64,000 bases of DNA from Myxococcales bacterium (GCA_016794525.1 JAEUJY010000146.1:1-64000), one strand, 5' to 3'. Counted from the stretch's first letter, positions 43,572 to 57,192 are shown. The notes: generated by a model not told the origin, from the letters alone. Translations and numbers: made by a program.

Positions 43572-44393
43572 ATGCGCGGCGCCGATCTGCCCGGGGACGA
43601 TCACTGGCCGCGCCACGCGCGGCAGTGGGCGCTGGTCGGCCCACCCCTGCGCCCGGGCCCGGCCGACGTGGCGGCGGTGCGCGCGCAGGTCGCGCGGTGC
43701 GGGCCGGCGCCACGCGGGCTGGTGCTCGGCGTGACCCCCGAGCTGATCGCCGCGGGCTGGCCGGTCGCCGCGCGGCTGATCGCGATCGAGCGCTCGGCCG
43801 ACGTGATCGCCGCGATCGGCCCGCGCGGCCCGCGCGGCCCGGCGACCGCGCTGCAGGCCGACTGGCGCGCGCTGCCGCTGGCGCCGCGGTCGATCGACCT
43901 CGCGGTCGGCGACGGCGCGCTGTCGAACCTGCGCTTCCCCGACGACTACCGCGCGCTGGCCGGCGAGCTGGCGCGGGTGCTGGCGCCGGGCGGCCGGGTC
44001 GCGCTGCGGCTGTTCGCGGCGCCGCCGACGGCCGAGCCGCTCGACGCGGTGGCGGCGGCGCTGGGCGCGGGCGCGATCGGCAGCTTCCACGCGCTCAAGT
44101 GGCGCGTCGCGATGGCGATCCAGCCGGCCGATCGCAACGTCGGCGTGGCCGCGATCGGCCGCGCGGTCGAGGCGCTGTGCGGCGACCGCGCCGCGCTGGC
44201 GGCGCGCACCGGCTGGCCGCGCGTGGTGATCGACGCGATCGACAGCTACCGCGGCTCGCGCCTCACCTACTCGTTCCCGACCCAGGCCGAGGTGATCGCG
44301 GCGCTCGGCGACGCGCTGGCGGTGGTCGACGAGGTGGTGCCGAGCTACGAGCTGGGCGCGCGCTGCCCGACCGTGACCTGGGCCCGGCGCTGA
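43572..44393 (+). CDS. SAM-dependent methyltransferase (Methyltransf_11-like)
   Basis: A 273-residue class I methyltransferase. The SAM fold shows PRGLVLGVTPELIAAGWP as motif I region (degenerate, without the usual GxGxG), the acidic AIERSADVI strand, LQADWRALPLAPRSIDLAVGDGALS and ELARVLAPGGRVALRLF. The C-terminal third (MAIQPADRNVGVAAIGRAVEAL, SYRGSRLTYSFPTQAEVIAAL) is a helical lid. It is divergent from the propeller lipoprotein gene. The substrate cannot be told. Confidence 0.78.
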   Translation: MRGADLPGDDHWPRHARQWALVGPPLRPGPADVAAVRAQVARCGPAPRGLVLGVTPELIAAGWPVAARLIAIERSADVIAAIGPRGPRGPATALQADWRALPLAPRSIDLAVGDGALSNLRFPDDYRALAGELARVLAPGGRVALRLFAAPPTAEPLDAVAAALGAGAIGSFHALKWRVAMAIQPADRNVGVAAIGRAVEALCGDRAALAARTGWPRVVIDAIDSYRGSRLTYSFPTQAEVIAALGDALAVVDEVVPSYELGARCPTVTWARR

Positions 44394-44425
44394 CGGGCCC
44401 CGCGGTACGGGCGGTGCGCGCCGAT

Positions 44426-44454
44426 TTGCGGTGGCGGCTGGGGTTGGCTACGAT
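44426..44454 (+). promoter_or_regulatory. Promoter of the lytic transglycosylase gene
   Basis: TTGCGG (44426-44431), a 17-nt spacer and TACGAT (44449-44454) end 8 nt before ATG 44463. Confidence 0.6.
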
Positions 44455-44462
44455 CACCGCCG

Positions 44463-45146
44463 ATGCCCCGCCCGCGCGCCCGCCGTCGATCCGCGCGCCG
44501 CCGCTGGCCGCTCTACGCGGCGGTGGTGGCGGCGCTGGCGATCGGCACCGCCGCGGCCGACATCTACACGTACACCGACGACGAGGGCGTCGTGCACTTC
44601 ACCAACCTCAAGCCCAAGGGCAAGAAGTGGTCGAAGCTGATCGACGCCACCCCCGACCGCGGCTCCAAGGCCGCCGCCGATCGCGGCGACTGCGCGCGCT
44701 GCGACGCGGTGCCGGCCCGCGACCACTCGCCCGAGCGGTTCCACCGCTACGACGAGCACATCTACGAAGCGGCGGCGCTGTACCGCCTGCCGGTGCCGCT
44801 GGTGCGCGCGATCATCAAGGTCGAGAGCGACTACGATCCCAGCGTCGTGTCGTCGGTCGGCGCCAAGGGCCTGATGCAGCTGATGCCGTCGGTCGAGGGC
44901 GACATGCGCGTCGGCAGCGTCTTCGAGCCCCGCGACAACATCATGGGCGGCACCCGGCTCTTGCGCATCCTCGCCAACAAGTTCGACGGCGACCTGGTGC
45001 TGACGATCGCCGCCTACCACGCCGGCGCCGGCGCGGTGGAGAAGTACGGCAACCAGGTCCCGCCGTACCCGCACACCCGCCAGTACGTCCGCATGGTCCT
45101 CGACCGCTACTACGAGTACAAGGCGCGCGACGGCGCGCCGCGGTGA
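44463..45146 (+). CDS. Lytic transglycosylase with DUF4124-like N-terminus
   Basis: Cleaves peptidoglycan glycan strands. The 227-residue exported protein has a basic start and one hydrophobic segment (residues 15-32) as signal or anchor. A DUF4124-like strand pair follows (ADIYTYTDDEGVVHFTNLKP), then the SLT domain with catalytic Glu near residue 121 in IIKVESDYDP, the GAKGLMQLMP motif, NIMGGTRLL and the AAYHAGAGAVEKYG loop. The whole domain is complete. It stands alone behind its own near-leaderless promoter. Confidence 0.93.
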   Translation: MPRPRARRRSARRRWPLYAAVVAALAIGTAAADIYTYTDDEGVVHFTNLKPKGKKWSKLIDATPDRGSKAAADRGDCARCDAVPARDHSPERFHRYDEHIYEAAALYRLPVPLVRAIIKVESDYDPSVVSSVGAKGLMQLMPSVEGDMRVGSVFEPRDNIMGGTRLLRILANKFDGDLVLTIAAYHAGAGAVEKYGNQVPPYPHTRQYVRMVLDRYYEYKARDGAPR

Positions 45147-45162
45147 CCGCAACCGCGAGCGG

Positions 45163-45684
45163 CTACCACATCGGCTGGTCGACGTCCCACGGCGCGGCGA
45201 ACGCGGCCTCGCTGGTCGACGGCGCCGCGAAGTCGGCCTGCGCCTTGGGCGCGGGCACCGTCTCCTTGCGCAGCCCGCTGACGTTCCACGACTGCGTGCA
45301 GTACGCCTTGCCCTGCAGGTAGTACTCCGCCACGAACACGACGTTGAGGACGCCGTCCTCGTTGACCGTGCCGGCGGTCGAGAACTTGCCGTCGAGGCCC
45401 TGGATCGAGGTCTTGCCGATCTTCGACGTGGCCTTGACCCGGCCACCCTTGGTGGCGGTGCCGCTCATCACCGGCATCCGCTCGATGTCGACGGTGATCG
45501 CGTTGGCGCGCTTCTTCTCGATCTGGATCCGGCCGCGGTTCAAGACGATGCCGGTGTTCTGGCAGTTCGAGGTGACCTCCTCGTACTTGACGTCGTAGCT
45601 GCCGGCGACCGCCGCGGCGTGGTCGTTGTCGGCGAGCGCCGTCGCCGGGGCGATCAAGGCTGCGAGAACGAGCAGGGTGCGCAT
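45163..45684 (-). CDS. Secreted protein of unknown function
   Basis: A 173-residue exported protein. Residues 1-18 are a signal peptide (MRTLLVLAALIAPATALA). The mature part is rich in beta strands (GSYDVKYEEVTSNC, NRGRIQIEKKRANAITVDIE, GVLNVVFVAEYYLQGKAYC), with two Cys that could pair, and ends in a flexible tail with PWDVDQPMW. GAGGAAA lies 5 nt before the ATG, so it has a normal leader. It converges with the transglycosylase gene, separated by 16 nt. No family recognised. Confidence 0.65.
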   Translation of the reverse strand: MRTLLVLAALIAPATALADNDHAAAVAGSYDVKYEEVTSNCQNTGIVLNRGRIQIEKKRANAITVDIERMPVMSGTATKGGRVKATSKIGKTSIQGLDGKFSTAGTVNEDGVLNVVFVAEYYLQGKAYCTQSWNVSGLRKETVPAPKAQADFAAPSTSEAAFAAPWDVDQPMW

Positions 45685-45816
45685 GATTTCCTCTTCAGAC
45701 GCACGACGGGGGAGCGTGATTCACCGCACCGTCGGCCCAGCCAGGATCGCCGAGATCGCCAGGAGAAGCGAGGCCCTGCGACGCCGGGCACGGTGTAGGT
45801 GCGGGACCGACCGCCG

Positions 45817-48846
<3,030 letters not shown>

Positions 48847-48853
48847 TGTTACG

Positions 48854-48859
48854 AGTATA
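48854..48859 (-). promoter_or_regulatory. -10 element of the S41 protease gene
   Basis: Minus-strand TATACT, close to consensus, ends 7 nt before the ATG. Confidence 0.5.
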
Positions 48860-48932
48860 AGCGGCAGCCCGCGCGGTGCCATTCCCGTCGCGCGACATCG
48901 CGGCCACGCGGTGCGGCGGATGTGCCGCTGTG

Positions 48933-48938
48933 TAGTAT
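48933..48938 (+). promoter_or_regulatory. -10 element of the rpoH-like gene
   Basis: TAGTAT ends 9 nt before ATG 48948; it diverges from the S41 promoter about 75 bp away. Confidence 0.45.
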
Positions 48939-48947
48939 GGTGCGGCC

Positions 48948-50110
<1,163 letters not shown>

Positions 50111-50114
<4 letters not shown>

Positions 50115-50965
50115 CGACGATGGTCGGCACGCTGTACGTGGTGGCGACGCCGATCGGCAACCTCGGCGATCTGTCGCCGCGGGCCGCCGAGGCGCTGCGC
50201 ACCGCCGACGTGATCGCCGCCGAGGACACCCGCCGGGTGCAGATCCTGCTCGATCACCTCGGCGCCGGCGGCCGCCGCGACGTGCGCTCGACGTTCGACG
50301 GCAACGAGGCCGCGCGGGCCGAGGAGCTGGCCGCCGAGTTGACCGCCGGCAAGCAGGTGGCGCTGGTCAGCGACGCCGGCACGCCGGGGGTGTCCGACCC
50401 CGGCGCGCGGGTGGTGCGGGCGGCGATCGCGGCCGGCGCGCCGGTCGTCGTGATCCCCGGGCCGGTGGCGGCGATCGCGGCGCTGGTGGCCAGCGGCCTG
50501 GCGACCGATCGCTTCTTGTTCCTGGGCTTCCCGCCGCGCGACGCCGGGCCGCGGGCCGAGCTGGCCGGCGGGCTGGTCGACGAGCGCGCGACGATGCTGT
50601 TCTACGAGGCGCCCGATCGGGTCGGCGCGACGCTGGCCACGCTGGCCGCGGCGTGGGGCGACGACCGCGCGGCGTGCGTGTCGCGCGAGCTGACCAAGCG
50701 CTACGAGGAGCACGTCCGCGGCACGCTGGGCGAGCTGCGGGATCGCTTCGCCGACGCCGCGCCCCGCGGCGAGTGCGTGATCGTCGTCGCCGGGGCCAGC
50801 GAGGTGGCGCGGCCGGCGCTCGACGTCGAGGCCGAGGTGCGGGCGCTCCTGGCCACCGGCCTCGGCCCCAAGGACGTCGCGCAGCGGCTGGTGGTCAAGA
50901 CCGGGCGGCCGCGGCGCGAGCTGTACCAGCTGGCGCTGGCGCTGGCGCGCGAGCCGGCGCCGTGA
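50111..50965 (+). CDS. rsmI: 16S rRNA (cytidine-1402-2'-O)-methyltransferase RsmI
   Basis: Methylates C1402 in the decoding centre of 16S rRNA. The 284-residue protein has the tetrapyrrole-methylase fold: [66 protein letters not shown] and FLGFPPR, then [18 protein letters not shown] and a C-terminal helix-turn segment. GTG 50111 overlaps the sigma gene stop; ATG 50120 is a close alternative. The next gene overlaps by 4 nt, so rpoH, rsmI and the M16 peptidase form one operon. Confidence 0.95.
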
Positions 50966-52269
50966 CCGGGCCGATCAGCTGGCGCGACGGCCTGCCGGTG
51001 CTGGCGGTCGAGCGGTTCACGCTGCCGTGCGGGCTCGACGTGCTGGTCCACACCGATCGCGCGGTGCCGCTGGTCGCGGTGTGGATGGGCTACCGGGTGG
51101 GCAGCTCGGACGAGGGCGACGGCCAGAGCGGCTTCGCCCACCTGTTCGAGCACATGTTCAAGAACTCGCTGCACCTGGCCGGGCGCCACCACTACCAGGT
51201 GCTGCGCGAGGCCGGCGCCACCGACGCCAACGCTCAGACCGGCACCGACCGCACCGTCTACCACGAGGTCATGCCGCGGGCCGCGCTCGACACCGCGCTG
51301 TGGATCGAGGCCGACCGGATGGCGTTCTTCCTGCCCGGGCTCGACGAGGCCCGGCTGGCGAAGCAGATCGCGGTGGTCCAGAGCGAGCGGCGGCAGCGCT
51401 ACGAGAACGCGCCCTACGGCCCCGAGCGGTTCGCGACCTCGCTGGCGCTGTACCCCGACGAGCATCCGCTGCGGCACCTGACGATCGGGCGCCACGAGGA
51501 CATCGCCGCGGCGACGCTGGCCCGGGTCGAGGCGTTCTACCGGACCTGGTACGTGCCGGCCAACGCGACGCTGGTGCTGGCCGGCGACGTCGACGCCGAC
51601 GAGGCCGCCGCGCTGTGCCAGCGGTGGTTCGGCGACTTCCCGCCGTCGACCCGGCCGCCGCGGCGCGCGTGGCCGGCGGTCGAGCGCCCGGCGCCGGCGC
51701 GGATCGTCGTCGACGATCGCCTGGCGGCGCTGGCCCGGGTGCGGCGGGCGTGGATCGGTCCGGCCAGCGACACCGACGACGAGGCCGCGCTCGAGGCGCT
51801 GGCGGTGGCGTGGGCGCTGCCCGGCGCCGGCCGGCTGTGGCGCACGCTGGTGCACGAGCGGCAGTGGGCCCAGCGGGTCGGGGTCGGCGTCAGCGCCGGG
51901 CGGCTGGGCGGCGAGGTGCACCTGACCGCCGACGTGCGCAGCGGCGTGGCCGCGGCCGACGTCGCGGCGGTGCTCGACGAGGAGCTGGCCCGGCTGGCGG
52001 CCGGCGAGCTCGATCCGCGGGCGCTGGCCCGGGCGGTCGAGCGCCGCGAGGCGGGCGTGCTGTGGCGCCTCGACGGCCTCGGCCGGCGCGCGTCGATGCT
52101 GCTGTCGGCGGAGCTGATCACCGGCTCGCCCGCCGGCGTGACCCGCGGGGTCGAGCGGGCCCGGGCCCTGACGGTCGAGCGGGTCGCGGCGGCGGCCCGG
52201 CGCTGGCTGGCGCCGGCGCGGGCGGTCGAGGTGGTGACCCGCCCGGGGCGCGGCGATCCGTCCACTTGA
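50962..52269 (+). CDS. M16-family zinc peptidase
   Basis: A 435-residue cytosolic-looking zinc protease (no signal peptide). The inverted zinc motif HxxEH is His60-Glu63-His64 in FAHLFEHMF, with the distal Glu142 in [12 protein letters not shown]. The second half ([20 protein letters not shown]..., [20 protein letters not shown]) is the inactive M16 partner domain, so both lobes are in one chain as in M16B/C members. GTG 50962 overlaps the rsmI stop. Substrate unknown; family members degrade small peptides or process precursors. Confidence 0.9.
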   Translation: MTGPISWRDGLPVLAVERFTLPCGLDVLVHTDRAVPLVAVWMGYRVGSSDEGDGQSGFAHLFEHMFKNSLHLAGRHHYQVLREAGATDANAQTGTDRTVYHEVMPRAALDTALWIEADRMAFFLPGLDEARLAKQIAVVQSERRQRYENAPYGPERFATSLALYPDEHPLRHLTIGRHEDIAAATLARVEAFYRTWYVPANATLVLAGDVDADEAAALCQRWFGDFPPSTRPPRRAWPAVERPAPARIVVDDRLAALARVRRAWIGPASDTDDEAALEALAVAWALPGAGRLWRTLVHERQWAQRVGVGVSAGRLGGEVHLTADVRSGVAAADVAAVLDEELARLAAGELDPRALARAVERREAGVLWRLDGLGRRASMLLSAELITGSPAGVTRGVERARALTVERVAAAARRWLAPARAVEVVTRPGRGDPST

Positions 52270-52293
52270 CCGCCGTCACACCGGGCCTACCGT
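52266..52293 (+). promoter_or_regulatory. Promoter of the copper chaperone-ATPase operon
   Basis: TTGACC (52266-52271), a 16-nt spacer and TACCGT (52288-52293) end 10 nt before ATG 52304. The GTG at 52292 lies in the -10 and is unlikely as start. The short spacer might fit a metal-responsive regulator that distorts DNA, as MerR-type proteins do, but no operator was identified. Confidence 0.6.
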
Positions 52294-52303
52294 GAAAGAC
52301 AAC

Positions 52304-52504
52304 ATGCAAGACTTCGCGATCAGCATCGAAGGCATGCACTGCATGGCGTGTGTGCGGCGCGTCAAGGCGGCGCTCGAGAAGACGCCGGGCGTGGTCGACG
52401 CGGTGGTCGAGGTCGGGAAGGCGCGGGGCCAGCTCGAGGGCGCCAGCGTCGCGGACGTGGTCCAGGCCGTCACCGGCGCCGGCTACGTCGCCAAGCAGGG
52501 CTGA
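52304..52504 (+). CDS. Copper chaperone, single heavy-metal-associated domain
   Basis: A 66-residue CopZ-like protein that binds Cu(I) through Cys13 and Cys16 in EGMHCMACVRRV and hands it to the ATPase encoded next. The fold is the usual HMA beta-alpha-beta-beta-alpha-beta unit ending in VTGAGYVAK. ATG 52304 is chosen from promoter position. The ATPase gene begins one base after its stop codon, so they form an operon. Confidence 0.9.
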   Translation: MQDFAISIEGMHCMACVRRVKAALEKTPGVVDAVVEVGKARGQLEGASVADVVQAVTGAGYVAKQG

Positions 52505-52505
52505 C

Positions 52506-54776
52506 GTGACCGCCCCGCCGGCGTTCGTGACCTTGCCGGTGGGCGGCATGACCTGCGCGGCCTGCCAGGGCCACGTCGAGCGCGCGCTGCGCGGCCGGCC
52601 TGGCGTGCTCGACGTCCACGTCAACCTGGTCACGCGGTCGGCGCGGGTCGGCATCGATCCGACGCTGGTCGACGTCCCCGGCCTGGTGGCCGCGGTCGAC
52701 GACGCCGGCTACCAGGCCGAGCTGCCGCTCGCCGACGGCGACGTGCTCGAACGCCAGCGCGCCGACGACGCCGAGCGCCGCCGCGAGGTCCGCGGCTGGG
52801 CGATCCGCGCCGCGGTCAGCCTGGCGGCGATGCTGGTCGTGATGGTCGCCGCGGCGCCGCTGCCCCACGGCCACGATCGCGTCGCCCACCTGCTGGCCCC
52901 GCCGATGACCGCGGCGGCGAAGGCGATCGCGCCGTGGCTGTGGTCGGTGGCGCCGACGACGCTGGCGTGGGCGCTGGTCGGCGCGACGATCGCGATCGCC
53001 GGCGCCGCGGGCTGGCCGATCTGGCGCGCCGGGCTGCGCACGCTGGCGCACCGCGCGCCGGCGATGGACGCGCTGGTGACGCTGGGCGCCGCGGCGGCGC
53101 TCGGCATCTCGATCGCCTACGCCGCCGGCGCCGGGGGCGGGCTCTACGCCGAGGGCGTGCTGGCGATCCTCGGCTTCGTCGCGGCCGGCCGCGCGCTCGA
53201 GGCGGCGGCCCGGCGGCGCACCACCGGGGCGCTGTCGGCGCTGGCCGCGCTGGTGACGCCGACCGCGGTGATCATCGACGACGACGGCGTCGAGCGCGAG
53301 CTGCCGACCGCGGACCTGCGCCGCGGCGATCTGCTGCTGGTGCGGCCCGGGCAGCGGGTGCCGGCCGACGCGCTGATCGAGGACGGCACGACCGAGGTCG
53401 ACGAGGCGCTGGTGACCGGCGAGGCGGTGCCGGTGGTGCGCGGCCCCGGCCAGCGGCTGCTGGCCGGCACCGTCAACGGCCCGGCCGCGGTGCGGGCGCG
53501 GGTCACCGCCGCCGCCGGGGCCAGCACCGTCGCGCGGATGGTCGCCGCGGTGCGCGACGCGCAAGGCACCCGCGCGCCGACGCAGCGGCTGGCCGATCGC
53601 GTCAGCGCGGTGTTCGTGCCGATCGCGATGGCGCTGGCGCTGGCCACCGGCGTCGGCTGGTGGCTGCTCGATCGCGATCTCGCGATGGCGATCGAGCGCG
53701 CCGCGACGGTGCTGGTGATCGCCTGCCCGTGCGCGATGGGGCTCGCGGTGCCGACCGCGGTGATGGTGGCGACCGGCCGGGCGGCGCGGCGCGGCGCGCT
53801 GATCAAGGGCGCCGACGTGCTCGAGCGGCTGGCCGCCGCCGAGCGGGTGATCTTCGACAAGACCGGCACGCTGACCGTGGGCCAGCCGGCGGTGACCGCG
53901 ATCCGCGCGGTGGTCGGCACCGAGGCGGAGCTGCTGGCGGCGGCGGCGGCGGTCGAGCGCGACAGCGAGCACCCGCTGGCCCGCGCGGTGGTGGCGGCGG
54001 CCAAGGCGCGCGGCGTGGCGGTGCGCGGCGCGACCGAGGTGGCCGCGGTGCCGGGCGGCGGCGTGCGCGGGCAGGTCGCGGGGACGCCGGTCGCGGTCGG
54101 GACGCCGGCGCTGGTGGCGGCGGCCGGCGCCGACGCCGACGTCGCGGCGGCGCTGGCGAGCGAGCTGGCGGTCGGCGGCGCGACGCCGATGCTGGTGGTC
54201 CGCGGCGGGGTGCTGCTCGGCGGCCTGGCCGTGCGCGACCGGGTGCGCGACGACGCGGCGGCGACCGTCGCCGCGCTGCGCCGGCGCGGCCTGGCGGTGG
54301 CGCTGGTCTCGGGCGATCGCCCGGAGGCGGTGGCCGAGGTCGCGCGCGCGGTCGGCATCGACGACGTGGTCGCCGGCGTCGATCCGCCGGGCAAGCTGGC
54401 CCAGGTCCGGGCCCGGCCGCACACGCTGATGGTCGGCGACGGCTACAACGACGCGCCGGCGCTGGCCGCGGCCTCGGTCGGGATCGCGCTCGGCACCGGC
54501 ACCGACGTGGCGGCCGCGGCGGCCGACGTCACGCTGATGCGGCCGTCGCTGGCGCTGGTCGACGAGCTGATCGGCATCGGCAAGGCTGGCGTCACCGCGA
54601 TGCGCGGCAACCTGGCCTGGGCCTTCGCCTACAACCTGGTCACGCTGCCGCTGGCCGCCGGCCTGTTCACGCGCTGGCACCTCGACGTGTCGCCGATGCT
54701 GGCGTCGGTGCTGATGGCGCTGTCGTCGGTGTCGGTGGTGACGTCGAGCCTGATCGTCGCCGGCCGCCGGCGGTAG
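52506..54776 (+). CDS. copA: Copper-exporting P1B-type ATPase
   Basis: Exports Cu(I) from the cytoplasm. The 756-residue protein has one N-terminal HMA domain (GGMTCAACQGHV, Cys17/Cys20), a His-containing luminal loop (LPHGHDRVAH), the ion-path motif CPC at 407-409 (IACPCAMGLAVPT), the phosphorylation site Asp451 (DKTGTLT), SEHPLA, the hinge GDGYNDAPAL and the terminal MxxSS-type LMALSSVSVV. Eight membrane helices can be traced. These motifs are those of the CopA subgroup. GTG 52506 follows the chaperone stop by one base. Confidence 0.95.
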   Translation: MTAPPAFVTLPVGGMTCAACQGHVERALRGRPGVLDVHVNLVTRSARVGIDPTLVDVPGLVAAVDDAGYQAELPLADGDVLERQRADDAERRREVRGWAIRAAVSLAAMLVVMVAAAPLPHGHDRVAHLLAPPMTAAAKAIAPWLWSVAPTTLAWALVGATIAIAGAAGWPIWRAGLRTLAHRAPAMDALVTLGAAAALGISIAYAAGAGGGLYAEGVLAILGFVAAGRALEAAARRRTTGALSALAALVTPTAVIIDDDGVERELPTADLRRGDLLLVRPGQRVPADALIEDGTTEVDEALVTGEAVPVVRGPGQRLLAGTVNGPAAVRARVTAAAGASTVARMVAAVRDAQGTRAPTQRLADRVSAVFVPIAMALALATGVGWWLLDRDLAMAIERAATVLVIACPCAMGLAVPTAVMVATGRAARRGALIKGADVLERLAAAERVIFDKTGTLTVGQPAVTAIRAVVGTEAELLAAAAAVERDSEHPLARAVVAAAKARGVAVRGATEVAAVPGGGVRGQVAGTPVAVGTPALVAAAGADADVAAALASELAVGGATPMLVVRGGVLLGGLAVRDRVRDDAAATVAALRRRGLAVALVSGDRPEAVAEVARAVGIDDVVAGVDPPGKLAQVRARPHTLMVGDGYNDAPALAAASVGIALGTGTDVAAAAADVTLMRPSLALVDELIGIGKAGVTAMRGNLAWAFAYNLVTLPLAAGLFTRWHLDVSPMLASVLMALSSVSVVTSSLIVAGRRR

Positions 54777-54964
54777 CGGGTCGCATGCGCCGCGCCGGCG
54801 GCGGTTCGCGGTCGCGCGGCGCTCAGCGCTGTCAGTTCTTTCGGTCGAGCACCGGTCGGTGCGCCGGGAGTCTCGCGTCGCGGGGGCTGACCATTCGTCA
54901 CATCTCCACGGGGGGGGGGCGACCGTGGGGACGGCGCGGCGCCACCCGCGGCGACCGCGATGCC

Positions 54965-55732
54965 TCAGGCCAGCGGTCCCGGACGCTCCCACAGGCTGGG
55001 TGCCGGGCCGCCGCGCTTCCAGCCGCCCTGCATGAGCCAGGTCTGCGGCGCCGCGGTCGGCATCGGCTCGAAGTCCTTGGGCCACGCGAACGGCACGCCG
55101 TCGCGCTCGGCCCAGCCGGCGAAGGCGACGCCACTGGCGTAGCGATCGAGCGGCGCGCGGCGCTGCCCGACGCCGGCGTGATCTTCCCGGTGGCGGCGCC
55201 AGTTGTTGAGCACGTAGGCCAGCGCGTGGCGCGCCTGGCGCGGGCGGGTGAGCGACGTGGCGTGGTAGCGGTCGGTGAAGACCCGGCCGCGCCGCGGCGC
55301 GCCACGCTCGTCGGTGACGACCGCGTTGAGCCGCCGGGCCGCGGAGATGCACAGCGCGCGCACCCCGTTGGCCAGCGCGCGCCGATCGTCGGCCTCGCAC
55401 AAGAGGTGGATGTGGTGGCGCTGGATCGACAGGTGGACGACGCGGAAGTCGGCGCGGCCGACCAGCGCGATCATCGCCGCGCGGACCGCCGCGTAGGCCT
55501 GGGGCCGGCGCAGCCGCCCGACCTGCCGGGTGACGCGCAGGACGACGTGGACCGGCAGGCGGCGTTCGTGGAACGGCCGCGCCCGGTGCTTGCCGCGGGG
55601 CCGGCCGCGCAGCGTCCGCTTGCGCCCGGCGCCGGCGCGCTTGCCGCCGTGGCCGGTGGGGTTGCCCGCGCGCCGCGGCGCGCCGTCGGTCCCCGGGAGT
55701 CCCAGCTGCTTCGCCCGCCGCGCCCTCGTCAT
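54965..55732 (-). mobile_element. REP-associated tyrosine transposase (RAYT, Y1/IS200-like)
   Basis: A 255-residue single-strand transposase of the HUH family. The metal-binding H-x-H is His107-Ile-His109 in SIQRHHIHLLCEAD, and the nucleophile is probably Tyr156 in FTDRYHATSL. The family pattern (ALANGVRALCISAARRLNA, then GRVFTDRYH) matches RAYT proteins, which are usually single-copy, domesticated and linked to short palindromic repeats. The N-terminal 55 residues are basic and Gly-rich. Transcription comes from a strong TTGACG-16-TATATT promoter 9 nt before the ATG. A large inverted repeat lies 115 bp upstream of the start. Confidence 0.85.
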
Positions 55733-55741
55733 GATTGGGCT

Positions 55742-55769
55742 AATATAACGGCGACGAGGATGGCGTCAA
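55742..55769 (-). promoter_or_regulatory. Promoter of the RAYT gene
   Basis: Minus-strand TTGACG (55764-55769), a 16-nt spacer and TATATT (55742-55747) end 9 nt before the ATG. It is one of the most AT-rich patches in the window. Confidence 0.7.
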
Positions 55770-55847
55770 GGCCCGAGGGTGATTCATGGGCTCAGGTTGC
55801 GAGCGCGCCGCGGGCCGGCGATGGCAGGGGGAGGCGGCCCGCTCCAA

Positions 55848-56362
55848 GAGCGCTGTGGAGTTGCCGGCGGTGGTGGACAACCGCGCCAGGCGTCACACGG
55901 GCGGGCGGGCGTCGATTCCGTCGCGCGGTTGCCCACACCGCCTTGAAGAACGGCGCAGCAGGAGCTGCGACCTGGCCGCGATCATCGGGGCGCCGTTCTT
56001 CACAACCCACACAGCGCATGCCGCTGTCCGTGATCACTTCGTTCTTGATCCCAGAGCCAGAGGCCGCTGGGACTGGGCCCGATCCAGGCGGCCACCGGGT
56101 CGAGCTCGCGACGGTCGCCGGTGGGTCGCGACGATCGCGGCAACGGCGTTCTCGCTCTCAGTCCCAAACGAAGTGATCCGGGTCCAGTGGCACGCGCTGT
56201 GTGGGTTGTGAAGAACGGCGCCGCGGCGATCGCCGTCGGTTCGCGAACCCGATGCGCCGTTCTTCAAGGCGGTGTGGGCAACCGCGCGACGCCGGCGCCG
56301 CGGGCCCGCCTGCGCGCAGCCTGGCGCGGTTGTCCACCACCGCCGGCAACTCCACAGCGCTC
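55848..56362. repeat. Large imperfect inverted repeat next to the transposase
   Basis: Arms of about 195 bp (55848-56043 and 56167-56362) flank a 123-bp centre. Highly conserved blocks are GAGCGCTGTGGAGTTGCC with GGTGGTGGACAACCGCGCCAGG, then GCGGTTGCCCACACCGCC with TTGAAGAACGGCGC, then GCGCCGTTCTTCACAACC with CACACAGCGC, then GATCACTTCGTT. Between the blocks the arms differ in length and sequence. Each arm also reads as a short peptide frame containing PFFKAVWATARR, a by-product of the repeat. No gene is supported in the whole 800-bp gap 55733-56535. Confidence 0.85.
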
Positions 56363-56482
56363 CGGGCGTTGGCCGCCATCCCGCCCACGATCGCCAGCCC
56401 GCGCCTGTCGGTCGCGACGTCCGCGGTTGCCAGCGCGAGGGGCGCCGTGGAGGTGTGATGAATGATCAGGTCGCGGGGGAGG

Positions 56483-56530
56483 CTCGGCGGGGGCATGACC
56501 CCACCGAGGGGGCTCGGCGACGAGCCCCCT
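56483..56530 (-). terminator. Two adjoining hairpins after the GST gene
   Basis: AGGGGGCTCG-GCGA-CGAGCCCCCT (56507-56516 with 56521-56530) lies 5 nt from the GST stop. CTCGG-c-GGGG...CCCC-a-CCGAG (56483-56508) adjoins it and shares bases, so the two may exclude each other. Confidence 0.6.
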
Positions 56531-56535
56531 GGAAG

Positions 56536-57192
56536 TCAGCGGAACCGCGGCTCGATCGCGTCGGCGAACGGGTAGCTCGCGAAGCTCGGCCGGGCCTCGT
56601 CGAGCACCCGCGCGACCGAGGGGCGCGCCAGCAGGCGCTCGACGTACGCGCGCAGCCGCGCGGCGCCGGCGGGGAGCGGCTGGAGGGTCGCCGCGTAGAA
56701 CAGCGCCGGCGCCGCCGCGCAGTCGGCGAAGCCGAACTCGTCCCCGACCAGCCAGCCGGTCGCTCCGAGCTCCTGTTCCAGCAGCGCGTAGACCGTCGTC
56801 AGCGTCGCGTAGGCGCGGGCCAGGTCGCCGTGGCCACCGCGCAACCGGTCGCCGACGATCGCCTGCACCGGGCCCTGGACGTCGTTGTCGAGCAGCCGGT
56901 CCCACCGGCGCGCCGCCAGCGCCTGGTCGGCGTCGACCGGCAGCAGCGGGCGCGGGCCGGGGTGGCGACGGTCGAGGTGCTCGACGATGATCGAGCTCTC
57001 GGCGACGACCTGGTCGCCGTCCTGCAGGACCGGGAACCGCCCCAGCGGCCACAGCGCCACCAGCTCGGCGCGCTGCGCCGGATCGCCGAGGTCGACGACG
57101 CGCCGCGCGAACGGCGTGCCGTGCTCGTACAGCGCGATCAGCACCTTCCAGCAGTAGCTGGCCAGCGGGTGGTAGTAGAGCGTCAGCGTCAC
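56536..57192 (-). CDS. Glutathione S-transferase-like protein
   Basis: A 218-residue GST-fold protein. The thioredoxin-like N-terminal domain reads LTLYYHPLASYCWKVLIALYEHG with a possible catalytic Ser or Cys near residue 13, the cis-Pro in GRFPVLQDGDQVVAESSIIVEHL, and the helical domain has DNDVQGPVQAIVGDRL and DEFGFADCAAAPALF. It could conjugate glutathione or act as a stress protein. GTG 57192 overlaps the stop of the sigma factor gene (GTGA), so it is translationally coupled to its regulator. Confidence 0.87.
   Translation of the reverse strand: MTLTLYYHPLASYCWKVLIALYEHGTPFARRVVDLGDPAQRAELVALWPLGRFPVLQDGDQVVAESSIIVEHLDRRHPGPRPLLPVDADQALAARRWDRLLDNDVQGPVQAIVGDRLRGGHGDLARAYATLTTVYALLEQELGATGWLVGDEFGFADCAAAPALFYAATLQPLPAGAARLRAYVERLLARPSVARVLDEARPSFASYPFADAIEPRFR

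Noticed and set aside
54911-54920. Run of ten G as a phase-variation tract
   Set aside because: It is in a non-coding stretch between convergent genes without an obvious promoter, so no regulated gene can be named.
55786-56496. Overlapping hypothetical genes on both strands containing PFFKAVWATARR
   Set aside because: They are mirror images produced by the inverted-repeat arms, differ between blocks by frame-breaking gaps, and lack start signals.
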